From an uncultured Bacteroidales bacterium (GTDB lineage: Bacteria; Bacteroidota; Bacteroidia; Bacteroidales; UBA932): a DNA stretch of 27,611 nucleotides. Position 1 is the first letter of the stretch. Each line of letters starts with the position of its first letter. A program made the translations under genes and the position numbers. Location of the stretch: positions 1 to 27,611 of the forward strand of contig CAKUXR010000034.1 in NCBI GenBank assembly GCA_934700615.1, written 5' to 3'. This document shows, in pieces, positions 8,301 to 16,504 of the stretch. The notes under the pieces are model-generated. The model saw nothing but the letters and a program-made list of their open reading frames with translations. It ran no database searches and was not told the origin of the DNA.

Positions 8301-8983
8301 ACATCCGCTGCAGTCAAAACTTCCGGATAGAATTCCCTCTGACACTGGATTATCCTGTCAAACTCCTCAACATATGCAGCACGAGGAAAGACCTGCTCTT
8401 TTATGCGATAATTATAGAACGCACCCTTATCTGTGATTACTTCGCTTCCCTTAAGTTTTACGGCAAAATGCTGACCTATCGTAAGACCTTCATTCTTGAT
8501 TTCCTGAAAGCGTTTATTCACAGCCTGAACATAGTCACGTTGAGTCTTGTCAGCAGAATCATCTTCCTTGGAATGTCTGTAGCCGCGCTTCTGATTAAGA
8601 TGATACAGCACCCTGCCGATTTCCGCCAACGACAATTTCTCTCCAGGAGTTGCAGCACGAGCACGGAGTGTCCACAAGTCCAGAACCGGAAGTTTTATCA
8701 ATGCTTCATCCGGCAACATGCCCAGTTCCCTGAGTTTGACTGTCAATGCCTGACGCCTCAACTGATACCGGTCATATCCCTTCCTTGCAGTACGTTTCTG
8801 CGTCCTGCTCTGATTTTTCGAAGCAGCATTTCCTGACGAGAACTCATTCGATTCGGCAGGCGTCAGAGGGACAATTCTGCTTCCCATTCCCAATATCTCA
8901 ACGGGCTTATGCTCGTCATCGCATGATACGACGCTCCAGCCTACAGAGCCGACGCCCAAATCCAAACCCAGAATCTTTTTCAT
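5321..8983 (-). CDS. cas9: Type II-C CRISPR effector nuclease Cas9
   Basis: A 1,220-residue RNA-guided DNA endonuclease. RuvC-I is at the N-terminus (LGLDLGVGSVGW, Asp8), followed by an Arg-rich bridge helix at about 57-88. The helical recognition lobe fills about 90-530. RuvC-II is EIRVEMARELK (Glu548). The HNH domain has EIEHIVP with His628, then Asn642 and Asn651, framed by two CxxC pairs (C606/C609 and C647/C650) that probably hold zinc. RuvC-III is DHRHHAIDAL (His796, Asp799). Residues about 830-1220 form the wedge and PAM-interacting region. Every expected catalytic residue is present, so both DNA strands should be cut. The absence of cas4 or csn2 and the gene order support type II-C. 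The ATG at 8983 places the RuvC-I motif correctly. No clear TAnnTTTG promoter was found upstream on this strand; the divergent tracrRNA promoter occupies that space. Confidence 0.98.
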   Translation of the reverse strand: MKKILGLDLGVGSVGWSVVSCDDEHKPVEILGMGSRIVPLTPAESNEFSSGNAASKNQSRTQKRTARKGYDRYQLRRQALTVKLRELGMLPDEALIKLPVLDLWTLRARAATPGEKLSLAEIGRVLYHLNQKRGYRHSKEDDSADKTQRDYVQAVNKRFQEIKNEGLTIGQHFAVKLKGSEVITDKGAFYNYRIKEQVFPRAAYVEEFDRIIQCQREFYPEVLTAADVNEIRNEIIYYQRPLKSCKHLVSSCEFMQRELFDAEHNPIRNRKGEIVVAGPKCAPKSSPLAQVCKIWEEINNIRVTNKENDEYFVGIDNKHEIFDFLNTHEKMKADDLFKILGLAKNSGWSADRAMSKGMVGNTTRVALMKALKGRRDIDDILRFDLREVESNQVNADTGEVLMEIGAECESEPLYRLWHIIYSISDKNEQKAALEKQFGITDESMLESLCRIDFVKQGYSSRSFKFMRKILPSLMDGAKYSEACDVIGINHSDSITKAENQTRKLLPKLPQLQKNELRQPVVEKILNQMINVVNAVIDKYGAIDEIRVEMARELKLSKAGRESAAKNIRTREKANEEIAKRIEELGLVPSKNKILKYRLWEESGKRCFYCGQPVSATEFLNGLDVEIEHIVPKSLLFDDSFSNKVCACRKCNAEKGNATAFDYMKGRGENAFEDYLKRVEAAFKENKISQTKRNRLLTPADKIPKDFISRQLVQTQYISRKAMEILDQVCRNVYGSSGDVTAYLRRIWGYDEILHSLDLPRYREGNLTGDVTYVHRGQTHTEERIKDWSKRLDHRHHAIDALTIACTRQSIIQRLNTLNAKTAIGEEQMSLDKWTLAQAHFSVADVADHVADILVSFKSGKKVTTPGKRYVYKAGSRRVAQENILVPRGALSEESVYGRIKSIEEKVPVKKLFERVDDIVKPRIRHLIRERLEACGGDCSKAVSSLKKSPLYLDEENTIMLEYGSCFKPEYVIKYSLDSIKAKDAASIVDKHIRDVVTARLAAFGDDPKKAFAEPLYADEAGKIQIKTVRCYTGLSQVVPVKKDADGNDIGFVKPGNNHHIAIYKDADGKYQESIVTFRDAVERKKYGIPVVVRNPVEVLDTIIDKNVPEDLTGGLPSPEWTFVMSMQQNEMFVLGMGDDEFNDALAGRDYKSLGEHLYRVQKLASSYYVFRSQYETKLDDSKNALMMKKYYRTQSFNALFAINPRKVSISLLGEISLKDD

Positions 8984-9034
8984 AAGTATGACAATTATTT
9001 TTGTTTTTCTATAAATTGTTTTAATTTTGCATCA
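8984..9034 (+). promoter_or_regulatory. tracrRNA promoter (divergent from cas9)
   Basis: TTTG at 9000-9003, an 18-bp spacer and TAATTTTG at 9022-9029 match the Bacteroidetes promoter exactly. A start near 9034-9037 coincides with the first base of the anti-repeat. The same 51 bp must also hold the cas9 translation leader on the other strand. Confidence 0.75.
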
Positions 9035-9110
9035 TCTGAAGCAAATCACAATAAGGATTATTCCGTTGTGAAAACATTCAAGGCGGGGAAGCAATTCCTC
9101 GTCTTTTTTT
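9035..9110 (+). ncRNA. tracrRNA
   Basis: The trans-activating RNA pairs with the repeat part of each crRNA and loads it into Cas9. The anti-repeat TCTGAAGCAAATCACAAT (9035-9052) is complementary to the minus-strand repeat start over about 18 bp, leaving one bulged base where the repeat has AAAG and the tracrRNA AAG, and one terminal G.U. A short GGA/TCC hairpin (9055-9064) follows, then a single-stranded segment around GTTGTGAAAACATT. The terminator hairpin GGGGAA-GCAA-TTCCTC extends by three further pairs, including G.U, to span 9082-9103; it is followed by seven T residues at 9104-9110. The body closely resembles tracrRNAs I remember from other Bacteroidetes II-C loci. The RNA is about 75 nt and transcribed away from cas9. 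Confidence 0.93.
9082..9110 (+). terminator. tracrRNA intrinsic terminator
   Basis: A stem of about 9 bp (with G.U pairs) closed by a GCAA tetraloop, then TTTTTTT. It also forms the last structural hairpin of the tracrRNA. Confidence 0.9.
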
Positions 9111-9174
9111 GCATCAGAGGCAAGAAATTCTAAGCGAGTACAAATATAATAAAACGTTTTCAGAAACGGATACG
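9111..9174. other. Short spacer between tracrRNA and tRNA terminator
   Basis: No gene seen. The only structure is the palindrome AAAACGTTTT near 9151-9160. It separates two convergent terminators. Confidence 0.5.
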
Positions 9175-9200
9175 AAAAAAGGACGGCGATAAACCGTCCT
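9175..9200 (-). terminator. Intrinsic terminator of tRNA-Val
   Basis: Read on the minus strand, AGGACGG and CCGTCCT form a 7-bp stem around TTTATCG and run into six T residues. It begins 4 bp after the encoded CCA. Confidence 0.9.
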
Positions 9201-9203
9201 ATT

Positions 9204-9281
9204 TGGTGGGAGCAGAGGGAGTCGAACCCCCGACCCTCTGCTTGTAAGGCAGACGCTCTGAACCAACTGAGCTATGCTCCC
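9204..9281 (-). tRNA. tRNA-Val (anticodon UAC), CCA encoded
   Basis: Read on the minus strand this folds into a full cloverleaf. The acceptor stem is GGGAGCA/TGCTCCC, the D arm is GCTCAGTTGGTTCAGAGC, and the anticodon stem TCTGC/GCAGA encloses the loop CTTACAA with anticodon TAC. The T arm has the TTCGACT loop. The discriminator base is A, and CCA is encoded at 9206-9204. It is a single transcription unit with its own promoter upstream and terminator downstream. Confidence 0.97.
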
Positions 9282-9310
9282 AAGCTTCCCCGTTTTTCAA
9301 ATCGGGAATG

Positions 9311-9341
9311 CAAAGGTACTACTATTTTTCTAATCTGCAAA
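9311..9341 (-). promoter_or_regulatory. tRNA-Val promoter
   Basis: On the minus strand TTTG (9341-9338), a 19-bp spacer and TACCTTTG (9318-9311) give a full-consensus promoter, with a start about 25 nt before the tRNA 5' end. Confidence 0.78.
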
Positions 9342-9376
9342 TTTTTTGTGAGGTTTTTAGCACTTCTCACAAAAAA
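9342..9376. repeat. 11-bp inverted repeat after the macroglobulin gene
   Basis: TTTTTTGTGAG (9342-9352) and CTCACAAAAAA (9366-9376) form a perfect stem with a 13-nt loop, immediately after the stop codon of the minus-strand gene. The A/T tract is inside the stem rather than after it, so it is not a standard intrinsic terminator; it may protect the mRNA end. Confidence 0.6.
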
Positions 9377-9377
9377 T

Positions 9378-12300
9378 TCACTCGGAAACCAGTTCGCCGC
9401 CGAAAGCACCGTTGGCCCTGTAATGAGGGGCGTAGAGGGATTCGATGACCGGAACCGGGGCTGAGAACTTGCCGGATTGGGTGACGAAGAGATCCTCGGA
9501 AATTGTCGTATTCTCCTCCGGATATGAATCGAACCAATACTCTGTCTGAGAGCTTTTTACATTTCTATAGCCCTGAGGCACAACGGAATACCAGCCATTG
9601 ACACGGAGAGGACTCATCCACCAGCCGTAAGTTCCGGACAACTGGGCGGCCGGACGTAGAGAAGCCTCACGCGGGACGGTCAGACGGACGAAACTGCGGT
9701 TCTCATCATTGTGGATTTGGTACTCGGCTACAATCTTGTCACCTACATGAATCAATTCGCCGGAATGAATCTCCTTGCGGACATAGTCGCCGGAAGCGGA
9801 AACTGTTTCACGGAAGAAACGCCTGCTGACAGAGAAACCATTGCCGGAAGACTTGACTGACGGAAAATCAACCGACTTCGACATTGACAGGACAATGACA
9901 CTGGTGGATTTCAATGCCGGGCTGCCGTTCATGACTGAATTGACGGCATCCACAAACGCCGGGTCGGAATCCCAATGCTGGGTCTCCTTCTGGAGCATAA
10001 GCCAGAGACGGATACCGTCGGCCACACGGAGCGCCTCGGAGACATTGACATTGTCACTGGAAATATGGGACTCGCATCCGAAAGAAGCAGCATTGACAGA
10101 AGCATCGGCCGCATAGCCGGAAAGCAAGTCGCAGACCATCGAATGTGCATAAGCCTCACTCTCCAGCAGGCCTCTGAACGGCATGACAAGATTAGGATAA
10201 TAGACTCCGCCGGACTTGTGGTCCACAGCATATTCGAGCAAGGAAACTATGTCAGCATTGACAGACTTGACCAACTTCTTGTCCGCCTTGAAGCCAAGAC
10301 CCCATGACTTGGCCAGAGCCAAGCCGTCCTTGGACGAAGCCAGATTACGCAAGATGCTGATTCTGCGCACCTTAGCCAAGATATAGCCATTCAGTCCACG
10401 TGCTTCATCCGGCACGAGATACGCCTTGGCAGCCTTACGGAAAGCCGAGTAGCGCTCCTGCACCTCCTTGCCTGCCGGCAACTTGACATTGAAGGGAACA
10501 GAAGAGAACATTGACCTGACATACATATACTGTTCATCCGAAATTCCGCCGCACCAGAACGGACATCCGGCGGAAGCGAACTGGTTCTTGTCCAGATAAC
10601 GCACGGCAGAAGACAGGACAGCATTGACATCAGCACACGAAGCAGCATCAGAAGCCACGGAGGCAGTTCCGTCGAGATAACCGCCCGCCAGCATTTTCGC
10701 AAAGCGCTCAAGCAGAACGGCCGTGATGACCGGAGACGATTTCATGCCCTCAAACCAGGCAAACCCTCCATCAGCATTGTGACAGGCAAAAACCTTGGAG
10801 AACAACTCCCCGTCAGACATGCCGTCATGAGCCACTGACCCGGTATGGGCCAATGCCTTGAGACCGTATGAAAGTTCGCGAACATACATCGCCTCAGAAA
10901 GAGAAAGGACGTCCTTGCCTTCCGGCTCCACCTTGGAAGGAACAGCATCACGGATCATGTCAATGATACTGATGACATTGACCTCAGCATCATTGCCGGA
11001 GCCATTGACGAACTGATTGCGGAGACCGGCAATTACGGCATCCTTATCCATACCGGCAAGAAGCACAGCCGAATGGCTCTCCGTAATCCGCTGTCCTGCG
11101 GCGAGTACCGGTATGCTGACGAACATCCCGTCCGAGAACTCCACCCTATCGCCCTTGTCGGCAACGAACACCAGACTGACACCGAGATTCTCAGGCAAAC
11201 TTCCTCCGTCACAAAGTTCAGGAACAGAGACCTCGAACATGGCATTGACAGACTTCCCGGCAGGAACCGTAACCCTCTTGGACTTGACGAGAAGAGGAGC
11301 AGTCCCCGCAGTCTTCAACGCCTCGTAATCCTTGCCGTCGAAAAGGCGGAGGGTCAATGTTCCCCTGATGTCATGCTCCACGACAGACGAGACAGCCGCA
11401 GAAAGATTCCACTTGTCGGTACCGTAGAGATACTTCGGCTCCACGACATTGACTTTCAATGGAATGGTGACCATCATCTCCCGGCGGAGAACGGCATTGG
11501 CCATCTTGGCGTCATGAGCGTAAAGCGCCACAACATATGTCGACAACTTGTCAGAGGTATTGAACGTAAACGAGATCCCGCCCTTGTCGTCAGACCTGAG
11601 GAAAGGCTGGAAAGTCAACGTATTAGCAAATTCTGAACGAACATCAGGCATGGTACCGGAGTCGCCGGATTCCTGAGGCTCCCCCGCATCCATCTTGTCC
11701 TCCAGCGCAGCACTCTCCACAGAAAGGTTCGCCATGGCCGGAGACATTGCCGCACGAGTCTTGAACCTCTTCGGAGAAGCCCCATACGCCACGACAGATT
11801 CCTCATCGAGAACAAGATCCCCGTCGAACGGAGAACCGCCGCTCACACTTCCCGGACAGGCATTGACATACACGACACGTGTGCCGGGCCTCGGCAGTTC
11901 GAATGTCCGCCAATAATTCCGCCTGATGGTTTCGCTGCTCTTGTCATACACGGCAGCAAGACACTCCACACCAGGCAACGTCTTGACAGTGAACGTATAA
12001 GAAGAAGCAGGCCATGTCCTGTCCTCGAAAGAAGAGAACGAAAGCGGAAGTTCACGTTCCGAATATACACGATGATATTCAAAATCGCATGACACGCTCT
12101 TGGAATCCTTGAAATAGAAAATCTGGACACGGATGGCATCAGGATATTCCTTCTTGTAGTCGAAAGAAAGCCTCATCAGCGAACCATCCCCACCACGGGC
12201 ACCGGAAAGTCTGACCATTCTGGTTTCCAGCAGGCCGGACTTGCCGTCAAAGACCTCCGCCAATGCCCACACAGGAGCACCGTCCGAAGCACCGAACAGC

Positions 12301-14924
12301 AGTTCAGCCTTTTCTCCCTCACGGACCTCAGTATTTACAGGAACAGCCAGATTCCGCACCGGAGCATCCAGGACATTGTCGCCTTCACGGACAAGAAGAA
12401 TCTTCAGTGTCGTCGAATCCTTGTACTCCCTCCCGGAAGAACTCTTCGCCGAAGCATACGCCTTCAGCGTATAAAGGCCGGATGCAAAAGATTTTACATC
12501 AATGCTTTCCGTCGTCCCGGACTTGGCTTCCGCCTGGAGGACCAGCTTACCGGAGTCGTTCCTGACATCATAAGAAATCTTTCCCGGAGCCGGAGCACCG
12601 TCCATCGAATTCAATGCAAACTTGACTGAAGCGACATCTCCCTTGAGGATGACAGCCTGTTCATAACGAGGCCGGCGAGCCCAAGGAGAGGCAACAGGAG
12701 CCTCATTCCGTATAAGTTCCAGATTTCCCTCGGCAGCATTGACAAGTTCCGCATTGACATTCATACTGCCGGACACATATACTGGCCTGTTGTATTCGTG
12801 AGTTTCTCCGGTATCGTCAGTAATCCTCACAGAAACCCTATAGAGAACCCGATAATCCTCGTCAACAGCCTTGAATCCTATCCTGAACGTGCCGTCAGAA
12901 CCCATTTCCAGAGGTCCGGAAGCGACATTGCCCCCATAAGTTCCGACCTCATAAACCGCCTTGCCGGACGCTACGGGATGACCAGAATAACTCGTAACCT
13001 TTCCAGTCACGACGACTTCGTCGCCAGGGAAATATTGCTTGTCAATATCATCGAAGGCCACGTCAAAAGTCGGAAGAACGAACTCATCGACACGGATTGA
13101 CTTCGAAACCGCCGTTTCCGAATCCGTAACGACTCGGATGGTGAAATCACCGTTACGCTCTCCTTTAGGAAGTACAAACCATCCTGACATTGACCCGAAA
13201 TCATTGGTAATCAAATCGACAGACTCCACGTCACGTCCTTCGGCATTGACAAGAACCACCTTATACTTTGCGCCGGCAGGCGAAACCTCGGCGGCATTGA
13301 TTCCGTCGGTGAAATAGATGAGGACCTTGAAATCTACTGTATCCCCGGGATTGTATGCGCCCCGGTCGGTGAAGATTTCGCCGCGCCTCTGCATCCTGGT
13401 CCCGGCCGATGACGACGAGACTTTCTCAGGACTCCAACGGCCTATCGACAGTTCCTCACTCTTCCTCAAGAAACCGTCCTTGCCGACGAAACTGCATTCC
13501 ATAGTATAGTAGGTGTCGCCCTTCATCTTGGCGGCCATGTCCTCAGGAAGCGGAGTGAACCCGTCGAAAACAAACCCTTTGCAGGACACCACCGGCTTGC
13601 CGTTTTTCTTAAGGTCAATGTCAGCCGAGCGTATAGGCTCACCAGTCTGATAATCAGCAGCATAGATGCATACTCCGCGGTTGTCCACACGTGATGCCAG
13701 AGAAATCCGCGCTGAAGAATAAGTGATGTAATTGCTGATATCCTTGCCGGAAGCGGCATTAATCATATAGTCGCCGTCGTTCAATTCCGGAATTTCCACC
13801 GTCAATGTATCCCGCAAATAGAAGCTGCGGGACTCATTCTCCAGTTTCTTGTCAATAACAAAGTCCTTTCCCCCGGAAAGCCCCATCGTAAGATGCACCG
13901 ACTTGAGATTCTTCAGGCTGATGATGATTTTTCCGTCTTTGACATCCAGTCCGATATGTTTTTCCGTAAGATTGCGGAGCAGCACATTCCTGACGTAACC
14001 AAGTTCAGAAACAACCTTGGCCTCATCGCCGTTGAAACCCTTGCGCTCTTCCTCAAACGCATCACATTCCTTGCAGAAAGACTCATAAGAAGCACTTGTA
14101 GCCTTATCCTTCTCCATGGCGGCAAAGCGGAGTTTCAGGATGTCACTCTTCGCCCACATTGATATGGCCTCACCTGCATACTTATCCGCAAATGCCTGCA
14201 AACCAAGAGCTTGCCTATTGCCGTCTTTATCTTCAGGAATAGCCAGATATTCCAGATAGGCACTGAGAGGATAGGACTCCCCCTCATAATCCTTAAGCGC
14301 ATCATAGATTTTCCCTTCACCTGTTTTCGAGAGCGACGTATAAGGAAGCAGGGTCCAGAGGGCGTACTCATAATCATTGGCCAGAAAATGCTTCAGGAAA
14401 GAAGCATTGATTCCGGAAAAACCGGTATATCGTGAGACCTGGACACGATTATAGAAAGCACTGTTGTGACCGGCTTTCAGATGTCTGGCATTGGCCTGGA
14501 CATAGTCGAACAACGAATCAGGAGCCGCTCCTGACTGCTCCGCACGGTATGCGTAACTGACTATCGGCTCATCAAACTTTCCTACATCCTTTCCGAACTC
14601 GTTTTCCAACGAATCACGGAGTTTCCAGTTGCATGAAGAAACAGTTTCCACGTATTTCCGGGACGCATCATAAAAATCCCAGGCAAGCCTCTGTTTTTCA
14701 GCCTGCCTACGGATTTCGGCAAGAATTTCCGCTTCACGTTTAGGTCTGTCCTGCTGAACTGCAGCGTTCCAGTCAGACCATAGTTCAGTCAGCTCATGAC
14801 CATCCTTGTCAGGCGACTTCTTCATCTTGTCTTTTCTGAAAAATGCACTCATACCCAATGTTCCCAAAAATAGTATTACCACCAATATAAAAGTGACATT
14901 CAACAAGTTATGTTTCATACGCAT
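9378..14924 (-). CDS. Alpha-2-macroglobulin family protein, membrane-anchored, thioester-less
   Basis: An 1,848-residue envelope protein of the bacterial macroglobulin family (COG2373-like), thought to trap or sense proteases. Residues about 5-28 are one hydrophobic signal anchor without a lipobox Cys. The first 450 residues are mostly helical. An MG2-type domain carrying FTDRGAYNPGDTV lies near residue 520. The macroglobulin core domain lies near 1115 (SDDKGGISFTFNTSDK). A terpenoid-cyclase-like helical domain lies near 1386 (NADGGFAWFEGM). The C-terminal 110 residues resemble the MG10 domain. I could not find the CxEQ thioester motif; the expected region near 1340-1360 reads LSLSEAMYVRELSYG, so covalent trapping by thioester is unlikely. 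There is no penicillin-binding protein 1C neighbour. It starts 57 bp after folC with no visible promoter between, so co-transcription is likely. A second ATG lies two codons downstream. Confidence 0.9.
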   Translation of the reverse strand: MRMKHNLLNVTFILVVILFLGTLGMSAFFRKDKMKKSPDKDGHELTELWSDWNAAVQQDRPKREAEILAEIRRQAEKQRLAWDFYDASRKYVETVSSCNWKLRDSLENEFGKDVGKFDEPIVSYAYRAEQSGAAPDSLFDYVQANARHLKAGHNSAFYNRVQVSRYTGFSGINASFLKHFLANDYEYALWTLLPYTSLSKTGEGKIYDALKDYEGESYPLSAYLEYLAIPEDKDGNRQALGLQAFADKYAGEAISMWAKSDILKLRFAAMEKDKATSASYESFCKECDAFEEERKGFNGDEAKVVSELGYVRNVLLRNLTEKHIGLDVKDGKIIISLKNLKSVHLTMGLSGGKDFVIDKKLENESRSFYLRDTLTVEIPELNDGDYMINAASGKDISNYITYSSARISLASRVDNRGVCIYAADYQTGEPIRSADIDLKKNGKPVVSCKGFVFDGFTPLPEDMAAKMKGDTYYTMECSFVGKDGFLRKSEELSIGRWSPEKVSSSSAGTRMQRRGEIFTDRGAYNPGDTVDFKVLIYFTDGINAAEVSPAGAKYKVVLVNAEGRDVESVDLITNDFGSMSGWFVLPKGERNGDFTIRVVTDSETAVSKSIRVDEFVLPTFDVAFDDIDKQYFPGDEVVVTGKVTSYSGHPVASGKAVYEVGTYGGNVASGPLEMGSDGTFRIGFKAVDEDYRVLYRVSVRITDDTGETHEYNRPVYVSGSMNVNAELVNAAEGNLELIRNEAPVASPWARRPRYEQAVILKGDVASVKFALNSMDGAPAPGKISYDVRNDSGKLVLQAEAKSGTTESIDVKSFASGLYTLKAYASAKSSSGREYKDSTTLKILLVREGDNVLDAPVRNLAVPVNTEVREGEKAELLFGASDGAPVWALAEVFDGKSGLLETRMVRLSGARGGDGSLMRLSFDYKKEYPDAIRVQIFYFKDSKSVSCDFEYHRVYSERELPLSFSSFEDRTWPASSYTFTVKTLPGVECLAAVYDKSSETIRRNYWRTFELPRPGTRVVYVNACPGSVSGGSPFDGDLVLDEESVVAYGASPKRFKTRAAMSPAMANLSVESAALEDKMDAGEPQESGDSGTMPDVRSEFANTLTFQPFLRSDDKGGISFTFNTSDKLSTYVVALYAHDAKMANAVLRREMMVTIPLKVNVVEPKYLYGTDKWNLSAAVSSVVEHDIRGTLTLRLFDGKDYEALKTAGTAPLLVKSKRVTVPAGKSVNAMFEVSVPELCDGGSLPENLGVSLVFVADKGDRVEFSDGMFVSIPVLAAGQRITESHSAVLLAGMDKDAVIAGLRNQFVNGSGNDAEVNVISIIDMIRDAVPSKVEPEGKDVLSLSEAMYVRELSYGLKALAHTGSVAHDGMSDGELFSKVFACHNADGGFAWFEGMKSSPVITAVLLERFAKMLAGGYLDGTASVASDAASCADVNAVLSSAVRYLDKNQFASAGCPFWCGGISDEQYMYVRSMFSSVPFNVKLPAGKEVQERYSAFRKAAKAYLVPDEARGLNGYILAKVRRISILRNLASSKDGLALAKSWGLGFKADKKLVKSVNADIVSLLEYAVDHKSGGVYYPNLVMPFRGLLESEAYAHSMVCDLLSGYAADASVNAASFGCESHISSDNVNVSEALRVADGIRLWLMLQKETQHWDSDPAFVDAVNSVMNGSPALKSTSVIVLSMSKSVDFPSVKSSGNGFSVSRRFFRETVSASGDYVRKEIHSGELIHVGDKIVAEYQIHNDENRSFVRLTVPREASLRPAAQLSGTYGWWMSPLRVNGWYSVVPQGYRNVKSSQTEYWFDSYPEENTTISEDLFVTQSGKFSAPVPVIESLYAPHYRANGAFGGELVSE

Positions 14925-14981
14925 ATATTTTAAATGCCGTTCCCGGGCAATCTTGCATGTATGAGCCTGCGGCCAAGCCCT

Positions 14982-16355
14982 CTACGCGAAGCAAGGTACA
15001 GCCTCGGAAACCACAAAAGTAGAGCCGCCGATATAGACGAGCGGGTTTCCGCCATAGGCAGCAGCCGTTTTCAATGCCAGAAGAACAGCTTCCCTAACAT
15101 TGTCCTGCACATAAAGTCGTGAAGCCGGCCTTCCCGATTCTTCACAGAAGGCCGTATATTTCTCGAAAATCGCAGACGCCTTTGCTGCCCTGGCAGTCTG
15201 CGGAGTCGTGAAAATCCATGTCGCATTATCAGGGAAAAGCGGCATTATGGCATCGAAATTCTTGTCGGCCATCACGCCGTAAACCATTATGAGCGAAGTA
15301 TATTTCCCTGTCTCCAGATATTCTTTCAGCTGCCTGAAGTTATAAGTCAATGCAGGTGCGTTGTGTCCGATGTCACAAATCACGTCCGGATTGGTCGAAA
15401 GCCTCTCCCAGCGCCCGTGGAACCCCATTCTCAAAGCCGTGTGTATCAATGACTCCGCGACGGCCGCCTTATCGGAAAGACGAGGCACATCAGTCCATTT
15501 CTCCCGAAGGATATCTGCCGCTGCCATCACGGTACGCAGGTTCATAGCCTGATACTCGCCCTGAAGATCCATATTCTTTAGAATATCCTCATGCATATAC
15601 CACATGGACGGCTCTGTCCTGTCGGCAAAAACCAGAGCTGGAGCAGACTCCACACCGGCATTGACCTCAGCAAAGCGGCTTCTGAAGACAGGTTCCGTCT
15701 CCGGTCTGGTCTCCCCTATCACGACAGGCACGCCGCGCTTGAAAATTCCCGCCTTTTCGAAGGCAATCTTGTCAAGTGTGTCGCCGAGCAAGTCACAGTG
15801 ATCCAGGCCAATGCTGGTGACAATACCCAGTTCCGGATTTATTATGTTCGTGCTGTCAAGACGTCCGCCGAGACCGACTTCGATAACGGCCACATCCACG
15901 TTCATATCTGCAAACCATTTGAAAGCCAGGCCTGTAGTTATCTCGAAGAAAGACAATTCCATCTCGTCGAACTTGCCCTGCCACTTCTCCAGAAAATCAT
16001 AGACATATTCCTGAGGAACCAACTCGGCCGTCCCATTCCCGTCCGCAGCTGAATCACGCCCGTCAATGATGCGCATCCTCTCCCTGAAGTCAATGATATG
16101 AGGCGAGGTGTAGAGCCCCACCTTCAGACCGGCTCCGGCAAGAACGGAAGAAAGCATATTGGAAACAGAGCCTTTGCCGTTTGTCCCGGCGACGTGGACG
16201 GTACGGAAAGCCTTGTCCGGATTACCGAGCAAGTCATTGAAATCCAGCATGTGCTGCAGTCCGGGCTTGTATGCGTCACCGAAAGACGAGGTCTGGACTG
16301 AAGGGAATCTGAGGAAGATGGACTTTATCAGAGAATTGTATTTGTCAATGTTCAT
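14982..16355 (-). CDS. folC: Bifunctional folylpolyglutamate synthase/dihydrofolate synthase
   Basis: A 457-residue cytosolic ligase that uses ATP to add glutamate to dihydropteroate or folates. The Mur-ligase-type P-loop is GTNGKGS at residues 57-63, followed by SPHIIDFRERM (folate-site region), then EVGLGGRLDSTNII and GLDHCDLLGDTLDKIAFEKAG, which are characteristic of FolC. The C-terminal domain ends at GGSTFVVSEA. I chose the ATG at 16355 (MNIDKYNSLIKSIFLRFP): the open frame continues upstream to 16487, but those 44 residues are unlike FolC and overlap a full-consensus promoter. It is transcribed away from the nicotinamidase-like gene and leads into the macroglobulin gene. Confidence 0.95.
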   Translation of the reverse strand: MNIDKYNSLIKSIFLRFPSVQTSSFGDAYKPGLQHMLDFNDLLGNPDKAFRTVHVAGTNGKGSVSNMLSSVLAGAGLKVGLYTSPHIIDFRERMRIIDGRDSAADGNGTAELVPQEYVYDFLEKWQGKFDEMELSFFEITTGLAFKWFADMNVDVAVIEVGLGGRLDSTNIINPELGIVTSIGLDHCDLLGDTLDKIAFEKAGIFKRGVPVVIGETRPETEPVFRSRFAEVNAGVESAPALVFADRTEPSMWYMHEDILKNMDLQGEYQAMNLRTVMAAADILREKWTDVPRLSDKAAVAESLIHTALRMGFHGRWERLSTNPDVICDIGHNAPALTYNFRQLKEYLETGKYTSLIMVYGVMADKNFDAIMPLFPDNATWIFTTPQTARAAKASAIFEKYTAFCEESGRPASRLYVQDNVREAVLLALKTAAAYGGNPLVYIGGSTFVVSEAVPCFA

Positions 16356-16407
16356 TATAATGTCATTACAGGTTATTTCCGGCGGCACACAACGGCCGCG
16401 CACTACG

Positions 16408-16439
16408 CAAAAATAATCAGAATTTACGTGTAATTCAAA
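16408..16439 (-). promoter_or_regulatory. folC promoter
   Basis: On the minus strand TTTG (16439-16436), a 20-bp spacer and TATTTTTG (16415-16408). The predicted start near 16400 gives a leader of about 45 nt and supports the ATG at 16355. Confidence 0.72.
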
Positions 16440-16443
16440 AGAT

Positions 16444-16474
16444 TTTGTTATCCGGATTAAACATGCTACCTTTG
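16444..16474 (+). promoter_or_regulatory. Promoter of the nicotinamidase-like gene
   Basis: TTTG at 16444-16447, a 19-bp spacer and TACCTTTG at 16467-16474 match the full consensus. A start near 16481 gives a leader of about 245 nt that contains the whole palindromic element 16505-16665. It sits back to back with the folC promoter. Confidence 0.7.
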
Positions 16475-16504
16475 CCCACCGGAACATGAAACCATGTCCT
16501 GCTA

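Noticed and set aside
9342..9376. Intrinsic terminator for the macroglobulin gene
   Set aside because: The T tract is the 5' arm of the stem, and the 3' arm is A-rich on both strands, so the usual stem-then-U-tract order is absent.
16356..16487. 44-residue N-terminal extension of FolC
   Set aside because: It overlaps the folC promoter and does not resemble FolC.
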